DNA of 64,000 nucleotides from an uncultured Bacilli bacterium (GTDB lineage Bacteria > Bacillota_I > Bacilli_A > RF39 > UBA660), in NCBI GenBank assembly GCA_934162425.1, contig CAKPIS010000006.1:1-64000 (forward strand), read 5' to 3'. Below, one piece after another: positions 27,437 through 35,684 of the stretch. The notes under the pieces are model-generated. The model did no database searches, was not told the DNA's origin, and saw only the letters and a program-made list of their open reading frames with translations. The position numbers were made by a program, and so were the translations under genes. Position 1 is the first letter of the stretch. Each line of letters starts with the position of its first letter.

Positions 27437-27787
27437 TTATTTTTCTTTATCTGTTTCTCTATTTTTTCTATTGCTAGATAAAAACGTTACTTTTTCTGCA
27501 ATAAATTCAGTTACTTGTCTTGTTTTTTCATCTTCAGTTTCATATTTTCTAGTCTGAATTCTTCCCTTAACACCTAATAAATCTCCTTTGCTGCAATACT
27601 CGCTAGTTGACTCAGCAACATTATTCCATAATATACAATCTATAAAATCCGTATCATATTCTCCATCAGGATTTTTATAGCTTCTAGGTACAGCTAGAGT
27701 TATATTTGCAACATTTTTTCCTGTTTCAGTTTTCTTTAGTTCTGGATCTTTAACTAATCTTCCTATAACTATTAACTGATTTAGCAT
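27437..27787 (-). CDS. ssb: Single-stranded DNA-binding protein
   Basis: The 116-residue protein is an OB-fold SSB: MLNQLIVIGRLVKDPE at the start, VANITLAVPRSYK, DFIDCILWNNVAE and the G-D-L-L-G-V-K-G-R-I-Q-T-R-K-Y segment. It is short and lacks the usual Gly/Pro-rich linker and acidic DDDIPF tip that binds partner proteins, so it may be an accessory SSB. AGGAGG lies six bases before the ATG. It precedes the DUF1016 pair by about 28 bases. Confidence 0.9.
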   Translation of the reverse strand: MLNQLIVIGRLVKDPELKKTETGKNVANITLAVPRSYKNPDGEYDTDFIDCILWNNVAESTSEYCSKGDLLGVKGRIQTRKYETEDEKTRQVTEFIAEKVTFLSSNRKNRETDKEK

Positions 27788-27899
27788 GTTTTTTCCTCCT
27801 TTCTGTGAGTAAATTTACAACAAATAAAAACCATTATCAAAACGCAGATTTTTAAAATCATATAGTTAATATGAAGAAAAAATTAATTTTTTGCTATAC

Positions 27900-27939
27900 A
27901 AAAAAAGAAATTCTGAATACTTTTAGTACTCAAAATTTC
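27900..27939 (-). terminator. suf operon terminator
   Basis: A long stem GAAATT-TTGAGTACT / AGTATTCAG-AATTTC with a three-base loop is followed on the minus strand by seven Ts, 40-70 bases after sufB. Confidence 0.75.
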
Positions 27940-27977
27940 AAAATCTGTAATTTGTTCGATTTTTTCCGACAATTTAT

Positions 27978-29309
27978 TTATAACTTGCAAACAGGTATTT
28001 TATTTTTTAATAGATTATTTAACTCTACTGCATATTCTAATGGTAATTCCTCAGTAAATGCTTCTAAAAATCCTATTATTAATAACTCTGTTGCTTTATC
28101 AATATCTATACCTCTTGTCATAAGATAAAATAAATTTTCTGGATTTATCTTACTAACAGTTGCTTCATGTTCTATTGAACTAGAATTATTTTTACAGATA
28201 TTAGCCGGGAACGTATCACTTTTTGATTTTTCATCTAATATCATAGTATCGCATTTTACACTTGCAAACGATTTTTTAGCCGACTTTGTAATCTTAACAA
28301 GTCCCCTATATGACGCATTTCCACCATTTCTTGCAATTGATTTTGATAATATATTACTCTTTGTATGTTTACCTAAATGTATCATTTTAGCACCTGTATC
28401 TTGAACTTGCATTTTATCTGCTACTGCAATTGTTGTACAACTTCCTTTAGAATAATCTCCCTTTAAAACGCAGCAAGGATACTTCATAGTAACTTTAGAA
28501 CCTATATTACCATCTACCCATTCCATAACACCATAATCATCTACTATTGCTCTTTTAGTAACTAAATTATATACATTATTAGACCAGTTTTGAATGGTTG
28601 TATAACGACACTTTGCGTTTTTACCAACAAATATTTCAACACAAGCAGCATGAAGACTATCATTAGAATAGACAGGAGCAGTACATCCTTCTATATAATG
28701 AAGTTCACTATCATCATCAACTATAATTAAAGTTCTTTCAAATTGCCCCATATCCTTAGAATTAATTCTAAAATAACTTTGAAGAGGTCTATCAAGTTTT
28801 GTATGAGGAGGTACATAAATGAAAGTTCCTCCAGACCAAACCGATCCATTTAAAGCAGCAAACTTATTATCATCATTACTTACTAATTTACCAAAATATT
28901 TTTTAAATATATCAGGATACTTTTTTAAAGCTGTATCTGTATCTAAAAATATTACGTTTTTATCCTCTACTTCTTTTAGCATATTACGATATAAAGCTTC
29001 ACTTTCATACTGCACATGTATCCCGCCTAAATATTTTTCTTCTGCATCAGAAAGACCTATATCATCAAATGTTTTTCTAATGTCTTTATCAACATCATCC
29101 CAGTTATTAGCAACAACTTTATCAAGTGATTTATAATAAATTATATCATCAAAATTAAGTTTTATTTTAGGTCCAAAACTAGGCATTTCAAAGTTCTTAA
29201 ATTTTTTAAAGGAATCAAGACGGTAATTAAGCATCCATTCTGGTTCATTTTTATGCTTTGAAATAAGTCTAATTTTTTCTTCATCTATTCCCTTATTTAA
29301 CTTACTCAT
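27978..29309 (-). CDS. sufB: Fe-S assembly scaffold SufB
   Basis: SufB builds 4Fe-4S clusters with SufC and SufD. The 443-residue product shows LNGSVWSGGTFIYVPPHTKLDRPLQ split as WSGGTFIYVPP, FERTLIIVDDDSELHYIEGC, a middle beta-helix with VMEWVDGNIGSKVTMKYPCC, and the C-terminal helices ATELLIIGFLEAFTEELP. SD AGGAGG is seven bases before the ATG at 29309. It is the last suf gene. Confidence 0.93.
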   Translation of the reverse strand: MSKLNKGIDEEKIRLISKHKNEPEWMLNYRLDSFKKFKNFEMPSFGPKIKLNFDDIIYYKSLDKVVANNWDDVDKDIRKTFDDIGLSDAEEKYLGGIHVQYESEALYRNMLKEVEDKNVIFLDTDTALKKYPDIFKKYFGKLVSNDDNKFAALNGSVWSGGTFIYVPPHTKLDRPLQSYFRINSKDMGQFERTLIIVDDDSELHYIEGCTAPVYSNDSLHAACVEIFVGKNAKCRYTTIQNWSNNVYNLVTKRAIVDDYGVMEWVDGNIGSKVTMKYPCCVLKGDYSKGSCTTIAVADKMQVQDTGAKMIHLGKHTKSNILSKSIARNGGNASYRGLVKITKSAKKSFASVKCDTMILDEKSKSDTFPANICKNNSSSIEHEATVSKINPENLFYLMTRGIDIDKATELLIIGFLEAFTEELPLEYAVELNNLLKNKIPVCKL

Positions 29310-29325
29310 CAAGACTCCTCCTTAA

Positions 29326-29751
29326 TTATTTTTTTAATATATTGTATTTTTCTTTTATAGCCTCATCATCACTAAAATTAAAATATAATTCATGTGTATT
29401 TATTATTCTATTAAGCATTTCTTCTTTAGTACAAGGCTTTTTAACACCAAGCATAGTAACTGGCAATGCTCCTAAAACAAATAATTTATCACTATGCTCT
29501 CCAAGCTCATATTCTGCTTCTGTAATAGAATTAAAATATGGATAGATATTACTATCATCATATATTGCATCTAAAAATATAGCTAAATTATCATCGCTAA
29601 TTTCTTTTGTACCCAATATATAGGATTCATGTGTACATCTTAAATTCATATTAGGAATTTTATTTCTTAACACATCATCATCTGTAAACTTAACTAAGTT
29701 TGCAAAAGTCATTTCATTTGGATTAATTAAATTTTTATTTTTCTTTCTCAT
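29326..29751 (-). CDS. Unrecognised protein inside suf operon
   Basis: This 141-residue protein sits between sufU and sufB, one base after the sufU stop and about 16 bases before sufB. I recognise no family. It is acidic, soluble and mostly helical; visible landmarks are NLRCTHESYILG (a single Cys-Thr-His), DNLAIFLDAIYDD, ALPVTMLGVKKPCTKEE and NTHELYFNF. Its only Cys residues are at about 40 and 106. The position predicts a role in Fe-S assembly, but that is inference. Confidence 0.65.
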   Translation of the reverse strand: MRKKNKNLINPNEMTFANLVKFTDDDVLRNKIPNMNLRCTHESYILGTKEISDDNLAIFLDAIYDDSNIYPYFNSITEAEYELGEHSDKLFVLGALPVTMLGVKKPCTKEEMLNRIINTHELYFNFSDDEAIKEKYNILKK

Positions 29752-29752
29752 T

Positions 29753-30184
29753 TTATATACTTCCTTTACTACTTAATAATATTTTTTTTAACCCCTCATA
29801 TGGCAATAATGCACATTTCTTTCTATTTGCTTGTTTATGTATTTCATCAAATGCTAAAGCTTCTTCTAATATACTATCATCATAAGGTTTTTCTTCTATC
29901 ATATTTTCATAATTTTCTATTATTTTTAAAACATCATCTATACTCTTACCTATTATGAGTTTCATCATTATAGATGATGCTGATGTAGATATTGCACAAG
30001 CTTCTCCATCAAAATACGCATCTTTTATAATATTATCTTCTATTAATACCATAAAATCTAAATTATCAATGCAAGATGAACTATTCATATTAACCCTTTT
30101 ATATCTCTTATCATCAACAGTCTTCTTATTAACTGGATTACTATAATTTTCAAGTATAATACTTTTTCTTAAATTCTCATCCAT
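29753..30184 (-). CDS. sufU: SufU Fe-S scaffold/sulfurtransferase
   Basis: SufU accepts sulfur from SufS through Zn and Cys. The 143-residue protein has the three expected cysteines: SSSCIDN (about 39), GEACAIS (about 61) and KKCALL (about 122), in place of the Bacillus NPTCGD/GEGCSIS/KCATL segments. The Asp near C1 is shifted (CID). ILENYSNPVNKK is the usual N-terminal signature. GGAGG precedes the ATG. Confidence 0.9.
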   Translation of the reverse strand: MDENLRKSIILENYSNPVNKKTVDDKRYKRVNMNSSSCIDNLDFMVLIEDNIIKDAYFDGEACAISTSASSIMMKLIIGKSIDDVLKIIENYENMIEEKPYDDSILEEALAFDEIHKQANRKKCALLPYEGLKKILLSSKGSI

Positions 30185-30193
30185 ATTCTCCTC

Positions 30194-31390
30194 CTATAAT
30201 GAATCATATAATATATTATCATTATCTAGTGCTTCTATAAGCCTATCTACATCATCATAAGTATTATATACATATAAACTAGCTCTACAAGTATTTTTAA
30301 CACCTATTACTTCTGATAATATTTTAGCACAATGGTTACCAACTCTAATACATATATTTTTTTTATTTAAATATGCTGCAACATCTTGTGCAAATACACC
30401 TTCTACATTAAATGTTACTATTCCATTTTCTATATCTTTATTATAAATGGTTATGTTTTTAAGTTTAGATAATTTATCTACTAGGTACTTTTTAAGATTA
30501 ATTTCATGCTTTTCAATTTTTTCTATTCCAATAGAATTAATATAACTAATAGCACTACCAAATCCTATTATACCAGCTATATTTATAGTACCAGCTTCTA
30601 ATTTTTCAGGCAATTCTTTATATGTTACATTTTTATTACTATCAAAAAATGCGTTCATACCACCACCTAATAATACTGGATTAATTTTATCTAATAATTC
30701 TTCTTTCCCGTATAAAACTCCAACTCCAGTAGGCCCCATCATTTTATGAGCTGAAAATGCTAAAAAATCAATGTCTAAATCTTGTACATCTATTTTTTTA
30801 TGAGGAACACTTTGAGCTCCATCTATAATGACTAATATATTATTTTCATGAGCTAATTTTATAATTTCCTTAATAGGTCTTACATCACCAAATACATTAG
30901 TTACATGAGCTAGTGATATTACCTTGGTATTTTTTGTAATTGCTTTTTTTACATTTTCTAATAATACTGTTAAATCGGGTTCTAAATCAATGTAATTAAT
31001 ATTAAACCCTATTTTATCTGATAGATTAAACCAAGGTAGAATTAAAGATGCATGTTCTGCTTTTGTTGTTAAAACTTCATCATCTTTAGTTAAATAATCT
31101 CCAAAAAAGCCTTTTATAGCTATATTTAAACTTTCTGTTGTACCACTTGTAAAAATTATTTCACTACTTTTTTTTGCATTAATAAAGTCTTTTACTTTTT
31201 CTCTTACCTTTTTTATTTTATCATCTACTTTTAAACCTATATCATAGTCACCTCTACTAGAATTTGCACAGTAGTTTTCATAATAATTACTTACCTCTTT
31301 TATTACACTATATGGTTTAAATGTTGTAGCACAATTATCTAAATATGTAATATCTTGTTTTAACATTGGAAAATCATTTCTTACATCCAT
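30194..31390 (-). CDS. sufS: Cysteine desulfurase SufS
   Basis: SufS takes sulfur from cysteine, with PLP, for cluster assembly. The 398-residue product has DNCATTFKP, SRGDYDI, PLP lysine in FSAHKMMGPTGVG, ATNVFG-like HVTNVFGD and the active-site cysteine in RVGNHCAK (about 352). This RxGNHC is the group II (SufS) form. Its SD overlaps the sufD stop (TGGAGGTGA). Confidence 0.94.
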   Translation of the reverse strand: MDVRNDFPMLKQDITYLDNCATTFKPYSVIKEVSNYYENYCANSSRGDYDIGLKVDDKIKKVREKVKDFINAKKSSEIIFTSGTTESLNIAIKGFFGDYLTKDDEVLTTKAEHASLILPWFNLSDKIGFNINYIDLEPDLTVLLENVKKAITKNTKVISLAHVTNVFGDVRPIKEIIKLAHENNILVIIDGAQSVPHKKIDVQDLDIDFLAFSAHKMMGPTGVGVLYGKEELLDKINPVLLGGGMNAFFDSNKNVTYKELPEKLEAGTINIAGIIGFGSAISYINSIGIEKIEKHEINLKKYLVDKLSKLKNITIYNKDIENGIVTFNVEGVFAQDVAAYLNKKNICIRVGNHCAKILSEVIGVKNTCRASLYVYNTYDDVDRLIEALDNDNILYDSL

Positions 31391-31395
31391 TTATA

Positions 31396-32121
31396 TCACC
31401 TCCAATCTATATTAAATTTTTCTTTTAAAGATTCCTTTTCATGATCATCTATATCCATTACCCCAATTAAAAATCCTTCTAACAATAACTTATATGCATC
31501 GCTTTTTTTAATACCTTTACTTTGTAGATAAAATACTTCTTCTTCGTTAAACTTTCCTATAAAAGCAGCATGAGCACCTTCTGTATCATAGTTATCAATT
31601 AACAAAACTGGATTAATAATGTTATTATTTGTATTATTAAGAGATATTATTTTACTATCTTGTTTTAATATACATCCACTATATTTTTTTGATACTTTAG
31701 ATATAACATTAAAGTTTATACTACCATTATCTTTACTAACTCCAAAATTATATACATAACTTTTCGTATTATTAGCTTTATGAAAAACAGTTATGTCCGC
31801 CACAGTATCTTCTTTAGCTATAACAGAATTATACATAGTAAATACTGAGAGTTTATCATAAAGGTAAGCTTCAATTTTATTTTCTGTAGTTTCATTTGCA
31901 ATTAGATTAAATACCATATTAGATGAGTATAAATTAAATTTAACATTAATACTTTTTTTATCACTAATTATTGCTAATATATTAACTTTACTATCATATA
32001 CGTTAATTATATAATTATGAAGTGCTGAATTAATAAATATATTAGTATCACTTTTTATATCAATTATAAAGGTATTACCATTTACTTTATATTCTAGTTC
32101 ATCTACTAATATCCTATTCAC
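31396..32121 (-). CDS. sufD: SufD-like Fe-S assembly protein, short
   Basis: The C-terminal half is clearly SufD: NPVLLIDNYDTEGAHAAFIGKF with the conserved His and EEVFYLQSKGIKKSDAYKLLLEGFL. At 241 residues it is roughly half the usual length; the N-terminal domain and much of the beta-helix are missing or replaced by short, divergent strands. The GTG start overlaps the end of sufC (GTGAATAG) after GGAAGGTG, so translation is coupled. It probably still pairs with SufB and SufC. Confidence 0.85.
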   Translation of the reverse strand: MNRILVDELEYKVNGNTFIIDIKSDTNIFINSALHNYIINVYDSKVNILAIISDKKSINVKFNLYSSNMVFNLIANETTENKIEAYLYDKLSVFTMYNSVIAKEDTVADITVFHKANNTKSYVYNFGVSKDNGSINFNVISKVSKKYSGCILKQDSKIISLNNTNNNIINPVLLIDNYDTEGAHAAFIGKFNEEEVFYLQSKGIKKSDAYKLLLEGFLIGVMDIDDHEKESLKEKFNIDWR

Positions 32122-32884
32122 TTATTTCACCTTCCGATAATTCACTTGACACTACTTTATCAAAATTAAATCCATTATCTTCAATCTCTTTAGCTAGATA
32201 ATAAGAGCCTGTTTTAACTATCTTACCATTATTTATAACATGAACATAGTCTGGTTTTATATATTTTAAAATATGAGTATAATGAGTTATTATTAATAAT
32301 GATACATCTTTATTTTCTTTTATATAATTATTTATATTTAAACAAAGTGTTTTTAAAGAATCAACATCAACACCAGAATCTATTTCATCTAACATAATAA
32401 GTTTAGGTTTTAACATAAGCATTTGAAGTATTTCATTTTTCTTTTTTTCTCCGCCCGAAAAACCTTTATTAACACTTCTATGAATCATCTCATTTGGCAT
32501 CTTTAAGTTCCTAGCATTTTTTTCTATCTCTTTAATAAATGAGTATAAGTTAATATTTTCTTGTTTAATATTTGATAGTGATGTTCTAATAAAATCTGAG
32601 TTTGCAACACCATTTATCTCTGGTGGATTTTGCATTGCAAGAAAAATACCTAACCTTGCTCTTTCATCAGTAGATAACTTTAAAATACTTTTATCATTAA
32701 AAAGGATATCACCAGATATAACCTTATAATTTGGTTCATTCATAATAGCTTTAGTTAGTGTTGATTTTCCAGTCCCATTAGGTCCCATTATTACATGAAT
32801 ACTTCCCTTTTCTACATCTAAATTAAATTTATCTAATACTTTTTTATTTTCTACTTTAACAGTTAAATCTTTTATAGTTAACAT
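32114..32884 (-). CDS. sufC: Fe-S assembly ATPase SufC
   Basis: The 256-residue ABC-type ATPase has Walker A GPNGTGKST, Q-loop MAMQNPP-like FLAMQNPPEI, signature FSGGEKKKNEI (the SufC variant), Walker B LIMLDEIDSGVD and IITHY. It is the first gene of the operon, with TAGGAG before the ATG. Together with SufB and SufD it makes the SufBCD scaffold. Confidence 0.95.
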   Translation of the reverse strand: MLTIKDLTVKVENKKVLDKFNLDVEKGSIHVIMGPNGTGKSTLTKAIMNEPNYKVISGDILFNDKSILKLSTDERARLGIFLAMQNPPEINGVANSDFIRTSLSNIKQENINLYSFIKEIEKNARNLKMPNEMIHRSVNKGFSGGEKKKNEILQMLMLKPKLIMLDEIDSGVDVDSLKTLCLNINNYIKENKDVSLLIITHYTHILKYIKPDYVHVINNGKIVKTGSYYLAKEIEDNGFNFDKVVSSELSEGEISE

Positions 32885-32974
32885 ATAAAATCAACTCCTA
32901 TATATAATTTTAACACGTTTTTATAAATTTTAGTATAAATATCATGATTTTATTTATATAAATTAATAATTAAA

Positions 32975-32983
32975 TGATATAAT
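32975..32983 (+). promoter_or_regulatory. Extended -10 promoter of HIT gene
   Basis: TGATATAAT lies about 20 bases before the HIT gene start; no good -35 is visible. Confidence 0.45.
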
Positions 32984-33003
32984 TAGTTTAAGAGGTGATA
33001 TAA

Positions 33004-33399
33004 ATGGACTGTATTTTTTGTAAAATTGTAGAAGGTAAAATACCAAGTTTAAAAATTTATGAAGATGATGTTATACTAGCTTTTTTAGATATTAATCCAG
33101 ATAGTAATGGACATACATTAATTATTCCAAAAAAGCATTATAAAGATATTAATGATATTGATGAAAAAACTTTATGCCACATATATAGTAAGGCTAAGGA
33201 TATAATGAAGTTACTTGAAGAAAAGTTAAATGCTGATGGTTTTTCATTACTTCAAAATAATGGTAGTGTTCAAGAAGTAAAGCATTATCACTTACATATT
33301 AAGCCATATTATAGCAATAAACCATCTATTAAGTTAGTTAAAGATAGTTTTCTAATAGAAGATGCAAATGAAATATATAAAAAAATAAAGGAATCATAA
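33004..33399 (+). CDS. HIT-family nucleotide-binding hydrolase
   Basis: The 131-residue protein has the N-terminal DCIFCKIVEGKIPS, ILAFLDINPDSNGHTLIIPKKH and the catalytic histidine triad HYHLHIKPY. HIT proteins hydrolyse nucleoside phosphoramidates and related adenylates in the cytosol. The second Cys of a typical zinc site (CxxC at residues 3-6) is present. AGAGGTG precedes the ATG. It is monocistronic and ended by a hairpin overlapping its stop. Confidence 0.92.
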   Translation: MDCIFCKIVEGKIPSLKIYEDDVILAFLDINPDSNGHTLIIPKKHYKDINDIDEKTLCHIYSKAKDIMKLLEEKLNADGFSLLQNNGSVQEVKHYHLHIKPYYSNKPSIKLVKDSFLIEDANEIYKKIKES

Positions 33400-33416
33400 A
33401 AAAAAATGATTCTTTT
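33391..33416 (+). terminator. HIT gene terminator
   Basis: GAATCAT (33391-33397) pairs with ATGATTC (33406-33412) around an A-rich loop, followed by four Ts. The stem contains the stop codon. Confidence 0.7.
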
Positions 33417-34035
33417 AATTTACCCCTAAATATTCTTCAAGACATAAACCACTTTTTTTAACCTTTAGTGCTGTCTCATGCCCTAAGTATCTTACATGCC
33501 AAGGTTCATAAATATAACCTGTAATATTTTCTTTACCCTTAGGATATCTAATTATAAAACCATATATATGTGCATTTTCTTCTAACCATTTAGCCTCATT
33601 TGTATCTGCAAAAGAAGATAAAGTATAGCCCAAATCAAAAGCTAAACCAGTTTGATGTTCTGAGTGTCCTGGTTTTGCTGAGTATGTATTAGCAATTTGT
33701 TCTCCATCTATATTTTTATATTTATTAAATAACTCTTCTTGCATACTATAAGATCTATAACCCGATACTATTGGTAAATTAAGTCCTAGTAAAAAAGCAT
33801 CCTTTTGCATAAGAAGAACATTTTTATATGCTTCTTTATTTACTTTAGGATCATACTCTTTAGGAAGACCATATTTTTTATTAACTAGTAATATATCATT
33901 TACATACGTAATACCATCTACCATAAATACTTTCTTTTGAACATTAGGCACTTTTTTTTGATATAAACCAGTAATTAAAAATACTAATATAATAACTAAC
34001 GCTAATACTATTTTAGTTAAGTTTAATTTAATCAT
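33415..34035 (-). CDS. VanY-type D-alanyl-D-alanine carboxypeptidase (M15B)
   Basis: The 206-residue protein has an N-terminal membrane anchor/signal (about 5-24) and the M15B zinc peptidase domain: SGYRSYSMQEELF, PGHSEHQTGLAFDLG (His and Asp ligands) and EPWHVRYLG (third ligand His). It trims peptidoglycan stem peptides outside the cell. AGAGGTG lies six bases before the ATG at 34035; a longer frame lacks a ribosome site. Confidence 0.9.
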   Translation of the reverse strand: MIKLNLTKIVLALVIILVFLITGLYQKKVPNVQKKVFMVDGITYVNDILLVNKKYGLPKEYDPKVNKEAYKNVLLMQKDAFLLGLNLPIVSGYRSYSMQEELFNKYKNIDGEQIANTYSAKPGHSEHQTGLAFDLGYTLSSFADTNEAKWLEENAHIYGFIIRYPKGKENITGYIYEPWHVRYLGHETALKVKKSGLCLEEYLGVN

Positions 34036-34073
34036 AAAATACACCTCTAACATAATATATTTTATGTATCAAG

Positions 34074-34099
34074 AAAAAAGAAGCAAATAAATGCCTCTT
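34074..34099 (-). terminator. Terminator after YjcZ-like genes
   Basis: Minus strand AAGAGGC / GCTTCTT (one G-T pair) with a seven-base loop, then six Ts. It follows the 47-residue gene directly. Confidence 0.65.
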
Positions 34100-34243
34100 T
34101 TAACATATAAATGAACCAACAATTATAGCAAGTAAGATATATAAAACTATTAATAGTAAATATCCACTTCCACCTCTTGATTTGCATGTGTTTCCACATG
34201 GATTAGCACAAGAGCTAGTTGTATTTGATGAACAGCATGCCAT
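34100..34243 (-). CDS. YjcZ-like Cys-rich miniprotein (47 aa)
   Basis: The frame begins MACCSSNTTSSCANPCGNTC, then SGYLLLIVLYILLAIIVGSFIC. The C-terminal helix GYLLLIVLYILLAIIVG matches the GSGFALIVVLFILLIIVG pattern of YjcZ/sporulation miniproteins. The head has five Cys, one more Cys ends the chain. AGGAGG lies ten bases before the ATG. It is downstream of, and probably co-transcribed with, the 27-residue YjcZ-like gene. Confidence 0.7.
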   Translation of the reverse strand: MACCSSNTTSSCANPCGNTCKSRGGSGYLLLIVLYILLAIIVGSFIC

Positions 34244-34268
34244 AGTTTATAAACCTCCTTTTCTTATA

Positions 34269-34352
34269 TTAAACGTAAGCACCTATGATAATTACTAATA
34301 AAATGAATAATACTAATATGATTCCAGCACCAGATACGTAATTATTTCCCAT
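34269..34352 (-). CDS. YjcZ-like sporulation miniprotein (27 aa)
   Basis: The 27-residue frame (MGNNYVSGAGIILVLFILL, then VIIIGAYV) matches the YjcZ family form: a short Gly/Ser head plus one hydrophobic helix ending I-I-I-G. AAGGAGG lies ten bases before the ATG. In Bacillus relatives such proteins are made late in sporulation. It is far too short for automatic callers. Confidence 0.72.
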   Translation of the reverse strand: MGNNYVSGAGIILVLFILLVIIIGAYV

Positions 34353-34382
34353 AATACATTCCTCCTTTTTGTCTTTTCAAAG

Positions 34383-34410
34383 TATTTTATGGTATTTTTA
34401 TTAAAAGTGT
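34383..34410 (-). promoter_or_regulatory. Candidate sigma-K-type promoter
   Basis: On the minus strand AC, 17 bases, CATAAAATA fits the sigma-K consensus AC-N16/17-CATANNNTA. It is about 30 bases upstream of the 27-residue YjcZ-like gene. A-rich DNA makes chance matches common, so the gene family is the better argument. Confidence 0.35.
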
Positions 34411-34492
34411 GAGTATCTTTATTAAAAAAGTTGTTTTTTAACATATAATTTGTTATGATATATAGGTAAAATGAATGGAGGAAATATTTAAC

Positions 34493-35674
34493 ATGGCAGA
34501 AAAAAAGAAAAATAATAAAAAAGAAGTTAAAAAAAATAATACAATAAAAACTTCTAATAATGTTAAAGAAAGTGCAAAAAAAGATGCACAAGTTAGCTTA
34601 AAAACTAAAGAAATAAAAAAAGAAAAGAAGTTTAAAACTTGGTTTAACAACTTATCAATTAATACAATAATGGTATTTGGCATATGTGTTATGTGTATAT
34701 TATTAATTGTTTTAATTTGTGTTGCTACTAAAGAAACAAAAACTACTAAGGGTGATGATATTGTTGTAAAAGTTGATGGTAAAACTATTACTGCAGATGA
34801 ATTATATAAAAATCTTAAGGATACAAGTGGTATGAAAACTGTTATAGATCTTATAGATGAATACATATTAAATAAAGAATATAAAACTACAGACGATATG
34901 AAAAAAACTGCAGAAACAACTATTAATAATTATAAAAGTAATTACAAAGATAACTATAAATCATTTTTAGAATACAATGGTATTAAAGATGATGCTGAAT
35001 TAAAAGAATTATTAATTAAGAATAGTAAAATAACTAAAGCTACAGAAGATTATATTAAAGATAATCTAACTAAAAAAGAAATGAATGATTATTATGAAGA
35101 TAGTATATATGGTGATATAGAAGCTAAACATATATTAATTTCTACTGAAACTAGTGATAGTGCAACTGATGAAGAAAAAGAAACTAAAGATAAAGAAGCT
35201 AAGGCTAAAGCTGAAGAAGTAATTAAAAAACTTAAAGATGGAGCAAAATTTGAAGATTTAGCTAAAGAATATTCTGATGATACTTCTACTAAAGAAAAAG
35301 GTGGAGATTTAGGATATTTCAATACTGGCGCTATGGTTCAAGAATTTGAAGATGCTGCATATAAATTAAAGGTTAATGAATATACTACTGAACCGGTTAA
35401 GACAACATATGGATATCATATTATTATGAAAACAGCTGAAAAAGAAAAACCATCATTTAAGAAAGCAAAAGATACAATTATAGAAAAATTAGTTGAAAAG
35501 AAAAAAGATGAAGATGAAAATATTAGTACAAAAGCTATTAATGCTTTAAGAGAAAAATATCACATTAACATCAAAGATAAATCAATTAAGAAAAGTTATA
35601 AAACTTACTTACATGATTCAACTACAACAACTACTACTACAACATCACAAAGTAACAAAAAAAGTAACCATTAG
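34493..35674 (+). CDS. prsA: Membrane-anchored parvulin foldase (PrsA-like)
   Basis: PrsA helps secreted proteins fold outside the membrane. The 393-residue product has a Lys-rich cytoplasmic head (about 1-45), one membrane helix (about 50-72), a SurA-like helical region and a parvulin domain (about 200-310: IEAKHILIST, GAKFEDLAKEYSDDTSTKEKGGDLG split, GYFNTGAMVQEFEDAA and TTYGYHIIMK). It lacks the lipobox that most PrsA proteins have; the anchor is a helix. The tail is a Thr run. The ATG at 34493 follows GGAGG by 11 bases. Confidence 0.85.
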   Translation: MAEKKKNNKKEVKKNNTIKTSNNVKESAKKDAQVSLKTKEIKKEKKFKTWFNNLSINTIMVFGICVMCILLIVLICVATKETKTTKGDDIVVKVDGKTITADELYKNLKDTSGMKTVIDLIDEYILNKEYKTTDDMKKTAETTINNYKSNYKDNYKSFLEYNGIKDDAELKELLIKNSKITKATEDYIKDNLTKKEMNDYYEDSIYGDIEAKHILISTETSDSATDEEKETKDKEAKAKAEEVIKKLKDGAKFEDLAKEYSDDTSTKEKGGDLGYFNTGAMVQEFEDAAYKLKVNEYTTEPVKTTYGYHIIMKTAEKEKPSFKKAKDTIIEKLVEKKKDEDENISTKAINALREKYHINIKDKSIKKSYKTYLHDSTTTTTTTTSQSNKKSNH

Positions 35675-35684
35675 GTTGCTTTTT
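35663..35684 (+). terminator. prsA terminator
   Basis: AGTAACC pairs with GGTTGCT (one G-T pair) around ATTA, then Ts. It overlaps the stop codon. Confidence 0.65.

Noticed and set aside
27953..27977. TGTCGGA near sufB as a Spo0A box
   Set aside because: One mismatch to TGNCGAA and located at the end of sufB, with no promoter.
34313..34866. Minus-strand frames opposite prsA
   Set aside because: Hydrophobic frames are mirror images of the Lys-rich prsA head; no ribosome sites.
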